The notes: a model not told the origin generated them from the sequence alone. 64,000 nt of DNA from Camelimonas lactis (GCF_004342915.1 NZ_SLWL01000001.1:310001-374000), one strand, 5' to 3'; shown: positions 45,624 to 54,732, counted from the first letter of the stretch. Program-made: numbers and translations.

Positions 45624-46049
45624 TTTCCCCATACTCGATTGCATGATTCCGATTATGGGGAAATTATTTCGCCATGCGTTATTTGGCGTAGGTTTCCTGA
45701 TTTTCAATATTTTTTGGATTGCAGATAAATCAGACCTTTTGGCCCGTTGGGTCATTTATCCCAGGCGTGGGCAATGGATGATGCAGCCTGGTGATCGCTC
45801 TTCCCCTTGCGAGCGCATGCGGCGAGGGGCAAAAGCGCGAGATCGTCATCTCTGCGCCGCGCTGCGTGGAGGGGTTCCTGCCGCTCGCCGGATTGCGACG
45901 GCATACGGGCGCGTCGGCGTGGCGTTGCGCGTGACTGTCTGGCCTGATCTGTCGTGAATATCGAAACGCCGCCCTCAAGCAACACGCGGGCGGCGTTTTC
46001 GCGGTTGGGTTTCGCCGCGCCGGGGAGGCGCAGGGAACAAATCCCGGAT
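45624..46049. other. intergenic region with promoter of paralogue 2 and end of rlpA
   Basis: The part next to paralogue 2 (45624-45750) is AT-rich and should contain its promoter; GC-rich sequence follows. A terminator-like hairpin lies at 45964-45998. An open plus-strand frame here (ending 45957) has a hydrophobic stretch but no start signal or family features and is not accepted as a gene. Confidence 0.4.
45964..45999. terminator. hairpin terminator after the RlpA-like gene
   Basis: AAACGCCGCCC and GGGCGGCGTTT form a perfect 11-bp stem (45964-45974 and 45988-45998). With A-runs on one side and T-runs on the other it can work in both directions. On the minus strand it lies about 50 bases after the rlpA-like stop. 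Confidence 0.65.
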
Positions 46050-46466
46050 TTAGCGGTTGGACGTCTGGGCTTCGTTGGCGGCGGTGCGGACCACCGGCGT
46101 CACCACGACAGGCGCGACGCCGCCCATGCCGAGCGCGCGGGCTGCGGCGGCGGACAGGTCAATCACCCGGCCGTGCTTGAAAGGGCCGCGATCATTGATG
46201 CGAACCACGATGGACCGGCCGGAACGCTTGTCAGTGACGCGAACCATCGAGCCGAAGGGGAGGGTGCGATGCGCGGCGGTGAGGGCCTTGCCCGTGAAAC
46301 GTTCGCCGCTGGCGGTCTTGCGACCGTAGAAGCCGGGTCCATACCAGCTGGCGACGCCGTGCTGGCCGGATTGGCGGGTTGAAGAATTATCTGCGAAAGC
46401 TGCTGACGTGGTGAACGCCGCGAACCCGACCAGGGTGGCGGCAAATACTTTCTTTCTGGATAGCAA
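46050..46466 (-). CDS. rlpA: RlpA-like septal/peptidoglycan protein (DPBB domain)
   Basis: The 138-residue protein starts at a TTG (46466) with AAGGA 7 bases upstream, followed directly by a good signal peptide ([20 protein letters not shown], cut after AFA). An upstream ATG would bury the signal peptide. The double-psi beta-barrel domain has [44 protein letters not shown] and GRVIDLS, as in RlpA proteins that cleave or bind denuded glycan at the septum. There is no SPOR domain, so it is the short form. No lipobox is present. Confidence 0.88.
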   Translation of the reverse strand: MLSRKKVFAATLVGFAAFTTSAAFADNSSTRQSGQHGVASWYGPGFYGRKTASGERFTGKALTAAHRTLPFGSMVRVTDKRSGRSIVVRINDRGPFKHGRVIDLSAAAARALGMGGVAPVVVTPVVRTAANEAQTSNR

Positions 46467-47077
46467 CGATCCGTCCTTTGTTGTTGCGGATCGCGCCAGA
46501 AAATGGCGGGGGGTGACCACAATGTGGCGTACGGTTTCATGCGTAACTATGAAACTGTGGCATCGATGCACACAACTTGACTATATTCCTCCTGCGTGGC
46601 GGTTCAGGCCGACGGAGACATTACCTGGATACGTTGCGGATTTACTTGGAAACGGAATAGAGAGGCGTCACGCGTCGTCCATCCCATGTTGAGGCCATGG
46701 TGTGCGCAAGCAAAACGGCCCGATCTGGGGTCGCGATAAAATGCGCTGTGGATACGGGAGTCCTGCGACAATCCGTCGTCGTGAAAAATCGCGCCGATTC
46801 ATACGCGGGTAATGATTTGCGCGGTTGTGCGCGGGGAGGCGGAACCAGGGCCGGACGAATCGGGGCCTGTCCAGGCCTGGACCTGGCGCGTTATCCGCGC
46901 GAGCGTCAGCTCTCTCAGCTCTCAATCCCGGACGGCGCGCTGAAAAGCCGCTGAATGTATCCGCGAAGCCTCAGGCTCTTGCAGGCATATGGTGCTTCCC
47001 GGGTGCGGCGGGTCGGGGCGTGGCCCGATGTCCCGCGTCGCTCCCCGAAGACCGCGCTGACGCGCCGCGAGGAACCG
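46467..47077. other. 611-bp intergenic region
   Basis: This separates the rlpA-like gene and thiE (both minus), so it holds the rlpA promoter and the end of the thi transcript. I see AT-rich patches around 46540-46640 and no convincing gene, RNA or T-tailed terminator. Open frames here lack family features. Confidence 0.35.
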
Positions 47078-47689
47078 TCAGGCGCTGCGACCGGTGAAGG
47101 CCAGCCACGCGGCGACGCGCGCTTCCGGGTCGGCGTTCATGGTGACGTCGCTGACCACGGCGATGGAGTCGGCGCCGGCGGCGAACACGTCCGGGGCCCG
47201 CTCCAGGGTGACGCCGCCGATGGCGATCAGCGGCGTCGGCCCGAGCCTGCGTTTCCACTCACTGATCCGCGCCAGCCCCTGTGGTGCAAAGCGCATGACC
47301 TTCAGGGTGGTCGGCCAGATCGGGCCGAGCGCCACATAGTCGGGGCTCGCCGCCAGCGCCGTCTCCAGCTCCGCTTCGTCATGGGTGGAGACGCCCAGCG
47401 TCAGCCCGGCCTTGCGGATGGCGGCGAGGTCGGCCTCAGCCAGGTCTTCCTGGCCCAGGTGCAGGTGACCGGCGCCAGCGTCGATGGCCGCCTGCCAGTA
47501 GTCGTTGACGATCAGCTGCACGTCGGCGGGCAGGGTGACCGCCAGGGCGGCGCGGATCATTGTCACGGCGCTGGCGTGATCCAGTTCCTTGGCGCGCAAC
47601 TGCACCGTGCGCACGCCGCAGCGCACAAGGCGATCGACCCAGGCGACGCTGTCGACGATGGGATAAAAACGGTCAGGAGTTTGCAGCAT
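47078..47689 (-). CDS. thiE: thiamine phosphate synthase
   Basis: The 203-residue TIM-barrel enzyme joins HMP-diphosphate and thiazole phosphate to give thiamine phosphate. Conserved parts are [45 protein letters not shown], and [10 protein letters not shown]. The start at 47689 overlaps the thiG end by 17 bases; the upstream in-frame ATG at 47737 would lengthen the overlap. It is the last gene of the thiOSGE operon. Confidence 0.92.
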   Translation of the reverse strand: MLQTPDRFYPIVDSVAWVDRLVRCGVRTVQLRAKELDHASAVTMIRAALAVTLPADVQLIVNDYWQAAIDAGAGHLHLGQEDLAEADLAAIRKAGLTLGVSTHDEAELETALAASPDYVALGPIWPTTLKVMRFAPQGLARISEWKRRLGPTPLIAIGGVTLERAPDVFAAGADSIAVVSDVTMNADPEARVAAWLAFTGRSA

Positions 47690-48458
47690 GCCAGAACGGC
47701 GTCCCGGGAACAGGGGTTGAGGGAGAGGCAAAATCACGTGGGGGCATCAGGCCAGCTTCCCACGCGGTGCGGCCGGCCGCCACCGCCTGGCCGAAGGCGC
47801 GGGCCATGGCCACCGGATCGCCGGCCTTCGCCACGGCCGTGTTGAGCAGCACCGCGTCATAGCCCAGCTCCATGGCGTGGGCGGCGTGGGAGGGCGCGCC
47901 GAGGCCAGCGTCGACCACCAGGGCGATATCCGGAAAGCGGTTGCGCAGCAGGGTCAGCGGGCCCGGGTTGACGATGCCTTTAGCGCTGCCGATAGGCGCG
48001 GCCCAGGGCATCACCACCTGGCAGCCAGCGTCAACCAGCCGGGTCGCCACGGTCAGGTCCTCGGTGCAATAGGGAAACACCTGGAAACCGTCGCGGATCA
48101 GGATGTCGGCGGCCTCGACCAGCGCCACCACGTCCGGTTGCAGGGTGTCGTCGTCGCCGACAACCTCCAGCTTGATCCAGGGGGTGCCGAACAGTTCGCG
48201 GGCGAGCTGGGCGGTGGTGACCGCCTCGCGCACCGTGCGGCAGCCGGCGGTGTTGGGCAGAATCTTCAGTCCCAGTTCGCGGATCAGCGCCCAGAAACTG
48301 TCGCCGGTGGCCCCGCCGGCTGTCTCGCGCCGCACCGACACGGTGAGGATGCCGGCGCCCGAGGCGCGCACCGCCGCCTGCATGACGGCGGGGGAGGGAT
48401 ACAGCGCCGTGCCGATCATCAGTCGCGAGGCGATGTCCTCGCCATACAGTTTCAGCAT
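47673..48458 (-). CDS. thiG: thiazole synthase
   Basis: The 261-residue enzyme builds the thiazole phosphate ring from deoxyxylulose phosphate, dehydroglycine and ThiS thiocarboxylate. Conserved parts are [24 protein letters not shown] (with the Schiff-base Lys), [24 protein letters not shown] and [13 protein letters not shown] followed by [19 protein letters not shown]. Start chosen at ATG 48458, 5 bases after the thiS stop. Confidence 0.95.
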   Translation of the reverse strand: MLKLYGEDIASRLMIGTALYPSPAVMQAAVRASGAGILTVSVRRETAGGATGDSFWALIRELGLKILPNTAGCRTVREAVTTAQLARELFGTPWIKLEVVGDDDTLQPDVVALVEAADILIRDGFQVFPYCTEDLTVATRLVDAGCQVVMPWAAPIGSAKGIVNPGPLTLLRNRFPDIALVVDAGLGAPSHAAHAMELGYDAVLLNTAVAKAGDPVAMARAFGQAVAAGRTAWEAGLMPPRDFASPSTPVPGTPFWHAANS

Positions 48459-48462
48459 GGCG

Positions 48463-48690
48463 TCATCCACCCTGTCGCGGCGAGACGATTTCGATGTCGT
48501 CGCCGTCGCGCAGCAGGTCCTCGCCCCAGCGTCCGCGCGAAACCACCGCCTGGTTGACGGCGACAGCGATGAACTCGCCGTCATAGCCGAGGGCGTCGAG
48601 CAGCGTCCGCACGCTGGCGGCGGCGACCTGCTGGCGTTCGCCATTGACGGTGAGCCCGAGGACGGGGGCGCCGGTCATATTGTCGGTCAT
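48463..48690 (-). CDS. thiS: sulfur carrier protein ThiS
   Basis: The 75-residue ubiquitin-like protein ends in Gly-Gly (SPRQGG), the site activated by adenylation and loaded with sulfur for thiazole formation. LTVNGERQQ near the start and [20 protein letters not shown] in the middle are typical. It overlaps the thiO stop by the ATGA arrangement and lies 4 bases before thiG. Confidence 0.93.
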   Translation of the reverse strand: MTDNMTGAPVLGLTVNGERQQVAAASVRTLLDALGYDGEFIAVAVNQAVVSRGRWGEDLLRDGDDIEIVSPRQGG

Positions 48691-49757
48691 GGCGTCGCCT
48701 CCTCAAGCGTCGGGGCCGTGGCCGCGCGGCCCGCCACATGAAACAGTTCGTCGTCGCGCACGCCATCGACAATCCAGCGGGTCACGGCTTCGGCGATGGC
48801 GGGGGCCATGAGGAAACCGTGCCGGTAGAGGCCGTTGACGCGGACGATGCGGCCTTCGACGGCGACGCGCGGCGCGTGGTCCGGAAAGGCCGGCCGGAGC
48901 CCCGCGCCCATCTCGACGATGCGGGCCTCGCCAAACGCCGGGTGAATGGCGAAGGCGGCGCTCATCAGTTCGAGCGCCGAGCGCACGGAGATGCGGTCGT
49001 CCTCGCTCTCGATGGTGGAAGCGCCGATGACGAAGCGGTTGTTGGGGCGCGGGATCACATAAAGCGGCCAGCGCGGATGCAGCAGGCGCACTGGCCGGGT
49101 CAGGCTGATCTCCGGCGTTTCGATGGTGACCACCTCGCCCTTGACGCCGCGCAGGGCCGGCAGGGCGTCGCGCGCCGCCATGCCCCGGCAATCGATCACC
49201 AGGCCGTCCAGGCTTTCTGGGTCCACCGGCGCGCCAAAACGCAGGCTGGCGCCCAGCGCCCGCAGCCGCGCATGGATCGCCGGCACGACCCGGCGCGGCT
49301 CCACATGCCCTTCGGCCGCGAAGAACAGGCCATCGCGAAACCGGCCTTCCAGCGCCGGCTCAAGCGTGGCGATCTGCGCCGCGTCAACCCGCTGGTGACC
49401 TGGCGTGATGCGGGCGAAGCGCTCGAAATCGGCGCGGTCGCGCGGGTGGGCGACAATCAGCGAGCCGTGGAACGCCGCATCGGGAAACGCCGCGCGCCAC
49501 AAAGCGAGGGAACGGTGGCCAAGGCGCATCACCAGTGGCTCGGAAACCTCGGCCTCGCAATCGGGCGCCAGCATGCCGCCGGCCCAGTAGCTGGTGGTTC
49601 CGGCCAGATCGCCGGCCCCCTGGTCGTACAGGGTGACGGCGCAGCCCGCCTGCGCCAGCGCCAGCGCGCACCAGCTTCCGGCGACGCCGGCGCCGACCAC
49701 CGAGACGGCGGGCGCGTCACGGGATGTGTCTGGAGGCTGGGTGTTCGCTGTGGTCAT
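48687..49757 (-). CDS. thiO: glycine oxidase ThiO
   Basis: The 356-residue FAD-dependent oxidase converts glycine to the imine (dehydroglycine) used by ThiG. The N-terminal Rossmann motif is VSVVGAGVAGSWCALALAQA; YWAGGMLAPDCEAEV follows; PLYVIPRPNNRFVIGASTIE and VNGLYRHGFLMAP are typical of ThiO/DAO-type enzymes. It is the first gene of the operon, has GGAGGG upstream of the ATG, and sits behind the TPP riboswitch. Confidence 0.92.
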   Translation of the reverse strand: MTTANTQPPDTSRDAPAVSVVGAGVAGSWCALALAQAGCAVTLYDQGAGDLAGTTSYWAGGMLAPDCEAEVSEPLVMRLGHRSLALWRAAFPDAAFHGSLIVAHPRDRADFERFARITPGHQRVDAAQIATLEPALEGRFRDGLFFAAEGHVEPRRVVPAIHARLRALGASLRFGAPVDPESLDGLVIDCRGMAARDALPALRGVKGEVVTIETPEISLTRPVRLLHPRWPLYVIPRPNNRFVIGASTIESEDDRISVRSALELMSAAFAIHPAFGEARIVEMGAGLRPAFPDHAPRVAVEGRIVRVNGLYRHGFLMAPAIAEAVTRWIVDGVRDDELFHVAGRAATAPTLEEATP

Positions 49758-49775
49758 GCCGTCCCTCCGCCGATG

Positions 49776-49817
49776 CGGGACATTCCTGGACGCCGGGCAG
49801 CGTCCAGGAATGTCCCG
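49776..49817 (-). promoter_or_regulatory. long leader hairpin in front of thiO
   Basis: A perfect 17-bp inverted repeat (49776-49792 and 49801-49817) encloses an 8-base loop. It lies between the TPP aptamer and thiO; its end is 7 bases from the ribosome-binding sequence GGAGGG. No U-tract follows, so it is not a classical terminator. It may form part of the expression platform or be an inserted palindrome. Confidence 0.65.
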
Positions 49818-49862
49818 TGCCTTGAGTCGGCGCCGGATCAGCCCGGAAAGCGGTCTCCACTT

Positions 49863-49948
49863 TCCGGCCCGGCGCCAGCCGGATCAGGTTCAAAGGATTT
49901 GGCGTCACGCCATCTCAGCCCTGCCATTGAGACAGGGCACTCCCCGGA
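49863..49948 (-). ncRNA. TPP (THI-box) riboswitch
   Basis: Read on the minus strand the sequence has the aptamer's fixed parts in order: GGGGAGTGCCC, GGGCTGAGATGG, TGACGCC, and CCTTTGAACCTGATCCGG. Stem P1 is TCCGG (49944-49948) with CCGGA (49863-49867). The same CCGGA can instead pair within a CCGGAAAG-CTTTCCGG hairpin (49843-49867), a mutually exclusive fold that suits a switch. It controls thiO-thiS-thiG-thiE, lowering expression when thiamine diphosphate is plentiful. Confidence 0.93.
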
Positions 49949-49953
49949 CTGTT

Positions 49954-49973
49954 GTGAGTTAGGGCTAACTCAC
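49954..49973. promoter_or_regulatory. palindrome at the 5' edge of the TPP riboswitch
   Basis: GTGAGTTAG and CTAACTCAC form a perfect 9-bp inverted repeat separated by two bases. It ends 5 bases from the P1 stem of the aptamer, i.e. at or near the expected transcription start of the thi operon, and 50 bases after the amidase stop. It may be an operator or a transcript-end hairpin; no T-tract is present. Confidence 0.5.
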
Positions 49974-50022
49974 GAAATGTAGATACGCCCCGGCCGCCGG
50001 CTCTGCAAGGCGGGCGGCCTTT

Positions 50023-50793
50023 TCAGGCCACCAGCGGGCCTTGCCGGCTGGCGAGGAGATCGCGCAGGGTGGTGATGGTGGAGGCGTCGGCGACGCCATC
50101 GACCAGTTCCGGCCGGAAATGCCGCTGGAAAGCGCGCACCGCCGCCTCGACGCCGGCGTCATAGTTGCCGCTCATGTCCACGCCATAGCCGTAGAGCGCC
50201 AGCATGGCCTGCAACGCCTCGACCGGCGGACCGCTTTCGCCGGGGCTGAGAAAGCGCCCGCCGCTGATGGGGGCCGGGCGAACCCAGTGGCCGACGCCAG
50301 CCTGGGCGAGGCGCTCCCAGGGAAACAGCTCGCCCGGGTCTTCCTTGCGCAGGGGGGCCACGTCCGAGTGGGCCAGCACGTTCTCGGGCCGGATGGCCCA
50401 GCGCTGGATGATGTCCTGGGCAAGGCGCGTCACCGCGGCGATCTGCGCATCCGGATAGGGCGGCAGGCCGCCAGGATGGCCGGCGTTGGCGATTTCTATG
50501 CCGATGGAAGCGGAGTTCACATCGGTCTCGCCATTCCAGAAGCTGGCGCCGGCGTGCCAGGCCCGGCGGGCTTCGGGAACCATCTGAACCACGTGGCCAT
50601 TCTCGAACACGAAATAATGCGCCGAGACTTCCGACACCGGATTGCACAGCCGTTGCAGCGCCTCGCCGGCGTCCGGCATGCCGGTATAATGCAGCACCAG
50701 CAGGCGCGGCGCCTGGCCGCCCGCGCGTTCACCGTGGTTGGGCGAGGGGAACACCCTGGCGGCGACCGGGCTGTCAGGTTCCAGACGGGACAT
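50023..50793 (-). CDS. amiD: N-acetylmuramoyl-L-alanine amidase (AmiD type)
   Basis: The 256-residue zinc amidase cleaves the bond between MurNAc and the peptide stem, mainly in recycling. The Amidase_2 domain (about residues 25-170) shows LLVLHYTGM with the first zinc His, EARRAWHAGASFW, IGIEIANAGH and LAHSDVAPLRKEDPGELFPW with the second zinc ligands. A peptidoglycan-binding domain (about 180-250; VEALQAMLALYGYGVDMSGN) follows. No lipobox is visible, so it may be cytoplasmic or periplasmic. It starts about 180 bp after the J-domain gene on the same strand. Confidence 0.9.
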   Translation of the reverse strand: MSRLEPDSPVAARVFPSPNHGERAGGQAPRLLVLHYTGMPDAGEALQRLCNPVSEVSAHYFVFENGHVVQMVPEARRAWHAGASFWNGETDVNSASIGIEIANAGHPGGLPPYPDAQIAAVTRLAQDIIQRWAIRPENVLAHSDVAPLRKEDPGELFPWERLAQAGVGHWVRPAPISGGRFLSPGESGPPVEALQAMLALYGYGVDMSGNYDAGVEAAVRAFQRHFRPELVDGVADASTITTLRDLLASRQGPLVA

Positions 50794-50970
50794 GAGCGCT
50801 CCTGAAAATCATGCGCGGCGACGCGCCGTAGGCGGCGGCGCATGCGGGCGCCGCGACGGGCGGACGTTTCGCCTGTTTCGCCCGCCGCCTGTTTCGCCCG
50901 AAGCGCGACAAAGCTCAAGCCATGGCCGGGTCGCCCAAGCGGCGTTCGCCTTCCCGGCCCTGTTGCCTGG

Positions 50971-51771
50971 TCATGCGGCCCGCGCCTTCCCGCCGCGCAG
51001 GGCGCGGATGCGGGCGAAGGCGTCGTTGATGGCGGCGGCGCGGTCGTTGGCGACGACGATCGCCTCCTGCGGCATGCCGGCGGCGATCAGCCGGTCCGGG
51101 TGGTGTTCGGCGATCTGCCGGCGATAGCATTGCAGAAGCTCGGCGTCGCTCATGTCGCGACGGGCGCCGAGAATGCGCCAGGGGTCATCCGGCATGGCCA
51201 TGTGGTTGGCCTGGATGGCGACGAACTCGTCGTGGCTGAAACCGAAGATATCCGCCACCTCCTCCAGAAACGCCAGTTCCGCCTCGTGGATGGCGTGGTC
51301 GGCCCGGGCGATCTCGAACAGGGCGTCCAGCACGCTTTCCAGCAGCGGCCGGTTGTCGGCGAAATGGCTGGCGAGCTGGCGGGCGTAGGCGTCGAAGCCA
51401 TGGATGGTCTGGCGGGCGAGGTCGAACAGGCGCTCGACGCGGGGCAGGTCCTCGGCCGGCACGTCGATGATGCGGCGAAACGCGGCGATTTCGTTGTGGG
51501 TCACCACGCCGTCGACCCGCGCCATCTTGGCGCATAGGGCGACAAGGCCGGTGGCGTAGACCACTTCCGGCGGCGGCGGCCCGAAAATGCCGCCGGGCGC
51601 GAACAGGCCGGTGCTTTCCAGAAAACGGCCGGTGGCGGCCCAGGCCTGGGCGCCGGGACTGTCGGCCCGGTCGAGCAGCACATGGCCGGTGGCGGCGCCG
51701 ACCAGCGCGCCAAGCGGCCCGCCGAGCACCGCGCCAAGCCCCAGGCCGCCGAGTTTTCCCCAGACGCTCAT
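50971..51771 (-). CDS. DjlA-like J-domain protein with TerB domain
   Basis: The 266-residue protein begins with a Gly/Leu-rich hydrophobic segment (LGGLGLGAVLGGPLGALVGA) that may anchor it, then a TerB-like helical domain (about 75-190; LCAKMARVDGVVTHNEIAAF) with acidic residues, then a J domain (about 203-265; PWRILGARRDMSDAELLQ and EHHPDRL with the HPD motif). J domains stimulate DnaK. The arrangement is that of DjlA. It lies just upstream of the amidase gene. Confidence 0.87.
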   Translation of the reverse strand: MSVWGKLGGLGLGAVLGGPLGALVGAATGHVLLDRADSPGAQAWAATGRFLESTGLFAPGGIFGPPPPEVVYATGLVALCAKMARVDGVVTHNEIAAFRRIIDVPAEDLPRVERLFDLARQTIHGFDAYARQLASHFADNRPLLESVLDALFEIARADHAIHEAELAFLEEVADIFGFSHDEFVAIQANHMAMPDDPWRILGARRDMSDAELLQCYRRQIAEHHPDRLIAAGMPQEAIVVANDRAAAINDAFARIRALRGGKARAA

Positions 51772-52128
51772 GGCGCGCGGCCAGGGGCGTCCGCCAACCG
51801 GGAGCGGCGGGATATGAGGGAACGTGGGGCGGGAGGGCGCGAAAGGGAATCAGGCGTCATCAAGCGCGCATGGAAACATCAGAACGCGCATTTTTCGAGG
51901 CGACCCGGTCATCGCGCATGAAAAAAGCGACGCCGGAAACGGCGCCGCCGCATGTCGCCTCCCACCAGCCATTCCCGGCAAGGCCCGCCCGCATCACGGG
52001 CGGGCATCACGGGCGGCTTGCGCCACCGGTCCCGTTTGATGGGTTTTCCAGGCGCCAGGCAATGCCATTTGCTGGAAAACGCTTCACGCGAAGCTCAGTG
52101 GCGCGCCGATTTCAGTAGCATTCCTGCT
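51772..52128. other. intergenic region with hairpin
   Basis: It holds the promoter of the J-domain gene and the 3' end of the lipoprotein transcript (both minus). GCCCGCCCG-CATCA-CGGGCGGGC (51983-52005) is a perfect 9-bp hairpin about 125 bases after the lipoprotein stop, without a T-tract. No gene was seen. Confidence 0.4.
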
Positions 52129-52383
52129 TCAGTAGCACTCCTGGTAACGGCGGCCGCCATAGTAGTAGCTGCGGCAATTGGCGGTTCCGGCGCCGACAAT
52201 CGCCCCCGCCCCGGCGCCGAGCGCCGCGCCGGCAAGTGCGCCGCCGCCAGTGCCCGTGGCCGCGCCGCCAACCGCCGCGCCGGCGAGACCGCCAATGGCG
52301 GCGCCGCCCACGGCGCGCTCGCCGGGGGTCTGGCAGGCTGCGAGCCCCATCGTCACCAGTCCGATAGCCAGCAGTTTTTTCAT
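52129..52383 (-). CDS. glycine-zipper lipoprotein
   Basis: The 84-residue protein has a lipoprotein signal (MKKLLAIGLVTMGLAAC; lipobox LAAC with Cys17), then a long glycine zipper (repeats of G-x3-G between residues about 25-65) and a short Cys/Tyr-rich end (NCRSYYYGGRRYQECY). AGGGAGAGG precedes the ATG. It belongs to the small outer membrane glycine-zipper lipoproteins, like the one at 12.4 kb, though the two are not close copies. Confidence 0.82.
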   Translation of the reverse strand: MKKLLAIGLVTMGLAACQTPGERAVGGAAIGGLAGAAVGGAATGTGGGALAGAALGAGAGAIVGAGTANCRSYYYGGRRYQECY

Positions 52384-53287
52384 CGATCCTCTCCCTCGGA
52401 GTTGCAGCGTGACCTGTGCCGGGAATGCGCCCGGGCGCGAATTGGTTCCCGGCGATGGCGCCGGGAATGGGGCGGCTGGCGCCGCCGGCCGACGCCCGGG
52501 CGCTCACCAGGCTGGCCGTGAAGCGTGGCGCGGGAATGGCGAAATTGTCCCGGTCAACACCCCGTTCCAGGCGTGGAAAAACCAGGGCCCTATCCCAGAT
52601 GAGACAAGGGTTTTCGCCCGGATCATCGGGGGCCAGAACGGGAAGTTGGTCGCGAAATCGTTGAAAAAATGCCGGTTTGCTGCAACAGTGCGGGAATTGG
52701 TAACCTTAAAACGCTGCGGCGATTGTATCGGCCCTTGCCTGATCCCTGCCGCAATTGGCGGAAAATTTGCGCCAGACATCTCCCGCGAGGCGAGGCCGCT
52801 TCGACAGGGATGATGCGCCAAAAATGAACGGGCCGGCGGACGGCGGCTGCAACCGCTCCGGGGCGGCCGTATCCGCACAGCGGATCGGCCGCGGCCCGGG
52901 CGCCGGCGACCTGGCGGGCGGTGGGTTTCGCCTCCCGTCGCCGGCCACGAATAACCCGTGTCGCGGTTCATGCGCCGCGCCGTTTCGTGGATGAAGGGCG
53001 CGGCGAACCGGAATTCGCCGTGTCCCGAACAGGACCTTGGGGTGAATTCCGGATATCCACGGCCGCGCCGCCCGGTTGCCGGGTCTGGCGTGGCTGGCGG
53101 GATATCAGGCCGCAGGTCGAGGCGCCGGGAGGCGCCGGTCCTGCTTCGGAAGTTCCAGCGCATTTCACGAAGAGTGGCTCCCACTTTTTGTGAGAACAGT
53201 GCGTCAAACCAAAAAGATGGGATGCTTCCGGTGAACCAGGTTTCACCTGGACGCGCCAGGTCCACCACCATCTGGGGGTAACGCGGT
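52384..53287. other. 900-bp region between divergent genes
   Basis: No gene is supported here. Long open frames on both strands (for example minus 52504-53544) have mixed Arg/Pro-rich content and extend as antisense into the transglycosylase gene. A less GC-rich part near 52600-52760 may hold the lipoprotein promoter. The small inverted repeat CCAGGT-TTC-ACCTGG lies near 53236, about 40 bases ahead of the next gene. Confidence 0.4.
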
Positions 53288-54652
53288 TTGAATTTGAAAA
53301 CGACAACAGCCCTGTCGCTGGCGTGCTTCCTTGCTTGCGGAAGCGCTGCGGTGGCGCAGGCGCCGTCTGGCGATGTGGTGGCCCAGGGACCAGGGCCTCT
53401 CGGCGGCTTTGGCGGCCATGGATACTCCAAGGGTTCGCCCTGGGGTAAAACCGGCGATACGTCGGGCAACAAGGGGGAGGGCGCGCCCGCGGCCGCCCCA
53501 GGCGCCAGGCCTTCGGGCAAAAAGTCCGGTGGCAAAGCTCCCAAAAGCGGTTCCCAGAAGAGATCTGGACATGAAACCGGCGGCCCGGCGCATGCGGCGG
53601 CGGGTGGAGCCAGCGTGATGCAGGCGTCGCTGCATGTGGATGACGGCGCGGCGGAAGTCCAGGCTGGAGCGGCCGAACCGCAGGCGGCGGCAAGCGCGGC
53701 CCCTGACGCGGCCGTCGCGGCGCCGGCAAAACCGCGCCACGTGGTGATGCGCGCGCCATTGCCGCCGCAACGTCCGGTGGACCTGGACAGCGTGGCGCAG
53801 GCGGCGACCGCCCCGGCGACGCAGATGCAGGCAAACGCGCCGTCGCTGCCTGACTCACAAGGGAGCGGGCCGCAGGGGACTGGGCCGCAGGGGCTTCAGC
53901 CGCAGGGGCTTCAGCCGCAGGGGCTTCAGCCGCAGGCGGCGGAAGAACAGCCGGCGGCGGATGACGCGCCGTTGAAGGCGGATACGCGTCTTGCGGCGCG
54001 CGCGCCGCTGCCGCCAGCGCGGCCCGATGATCTCGACAGCAGCGTCTCCCAGGTGGCGATGGCGCCGCAGGCCCAGCCGGCCGAGGTCGCCAGTCAGGCG
54101 ACCCAGGCGGCGTTGCAGGCGCCCGCCGCGCCGGCTCCGTCGTCCGGCGGCTTCGACCTGTTCAAGTTTCTGGCCGGCAAGCCACAGGGCGGGACGACCC
54201 AGACCGCCGGCGCGCCGGTCGAGGATGAACCCCGTCATGGTCGCCGTTATGCGCGCGGCGCGGCCCGGGACGCCGCGGCGCGCGCGCGCATCGCGCCGCT
54301 GATCGAGCGGCACGCCCGCGCCTACGGCATTCCGGTGGCGCTCGCCGACGCGGTCATCCGCGTCGAAAGCCGCTACAATCCTTCAGCCCGCAACGGACCC
54401 TATCTGGGTCTGTCGCAAATCCATCTCAACACGGCCCGCGCCGTGGGTTATGGCGGCGGCGCCCAGGGGTTGATGGATGCGGACACCAACCTGCGCTACG
54501 GCATGAAATACCTGGCCATAGCCTACCGGCTGGCCGGCGGCGACACCTGTCGCACCATCCTGAAATATCAGGCGGGGCACCGGGCCGAGCGCATGACCTC
54601 CCACGCCGCGCGCTATTGCTCGCGGGTGCGCACCATGATGGCGGCGTTCTGA
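53288..54652 (+). CDS. secreted lytic transglycosylase with long low-complexity linker
   Basis: The 454-residue protein starts at a TTG with GGGGG 9 bases upstream, then a signal peptide (TALSLACFLACGSAAVAQA). Residues about 30-320 are Gln/Ala/Pro-rich with two RAPLPP-RP-DLDS motifs and a tandem pentapeptide repeat. The C-terminal SLT domain (about 335-450) has LADAVIRVESRYNPSARNGP with the catalytic Glu, and YLGLSQIHLNTARAVGYGG. It should cleave peptidoglycan glycan strands in the periplasm. The linker could span the envelope. Confidence 0.85.
   Translation: MNLKTTTALSLACFLACGSAAVAQAPSGDVVAQGPGPLGGFGGHGYSKGSPWGKTGDTSGNKGEGAPAAAPGARPSGKKSGGKAPKSGSQKRSGHETGGPAHAAAGGASVMQASLHVDDGAAEVQAGAAEPQAAASAAPDAAVAAPAKPRHVVMRAPLPPQRPVDLDSVAQAATAPATQMQANAPSLPDSQGSGPQGTGPQGLQPQGLQPQGLQPQAAEEQPAADDAPLKADTRLAARAPLPPARPDDLDSSVSQVAMAPQAQPAEVASQATQAALQAPAAPAPSSGGFDLFKFLAGKPQGGTTQTAGAPVEDEPRHGRRYARGAARDAAARARIAPLIERHARAYGIPVALADAVIRVESRYNPSARNGPYLGLSQIHLNTARAVGYGGGAQGLMDADTNLRYGMKYLAIAYRLAGGDTCRTILKYQAGHRAERMTSHAARYCSRVRTMMAAF
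53858..53932 (+). repeat. 15-bp tandem repeat in the transglycosylase gene
   Basis: Five consecutive 15-bp units encode QGSGP, QGTGP and three times QGLQP. The last three units (CAGGGGCTTCAGCCG) are identical. They lie in the linker between signal peptide and SLT domain, so a change in copy number would keep the frame. Confidence 0.9.
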
Positions 54653-54732
54653 GCCCGGCCTGAAGGGCGGTCGCCGGACCTGGCGCGCCTGGTTGCGGCG
54701 GCCTGGTCCGCGTGGCGATTGCAAGTTTCATG

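Noticed and set aside
45612-45957. Plus-strand frame with a hydrophobic segment just upstream of secreted paralogue 2
   Set aside because: It overlaps the signal-peptide region of the paralogue in antisense, has no ribosome-binding site and turns low-complexity after 40 residues.
42641-46049. Genomic island inserted by an integrase at the metH 3' end
   Set aside because: The metH-tail repeat suggested attachment sites, but no integrase, transposase or tRNA is present and the matching offsets of tail and gene favour a tandem duplication.
52504-53544. 346-codon minus-strand frame across the region before the transglycosylase gene
   Set aside because: It extends antisense into a real secreted protein gene and is low-complexity; no ribosome-binding site.
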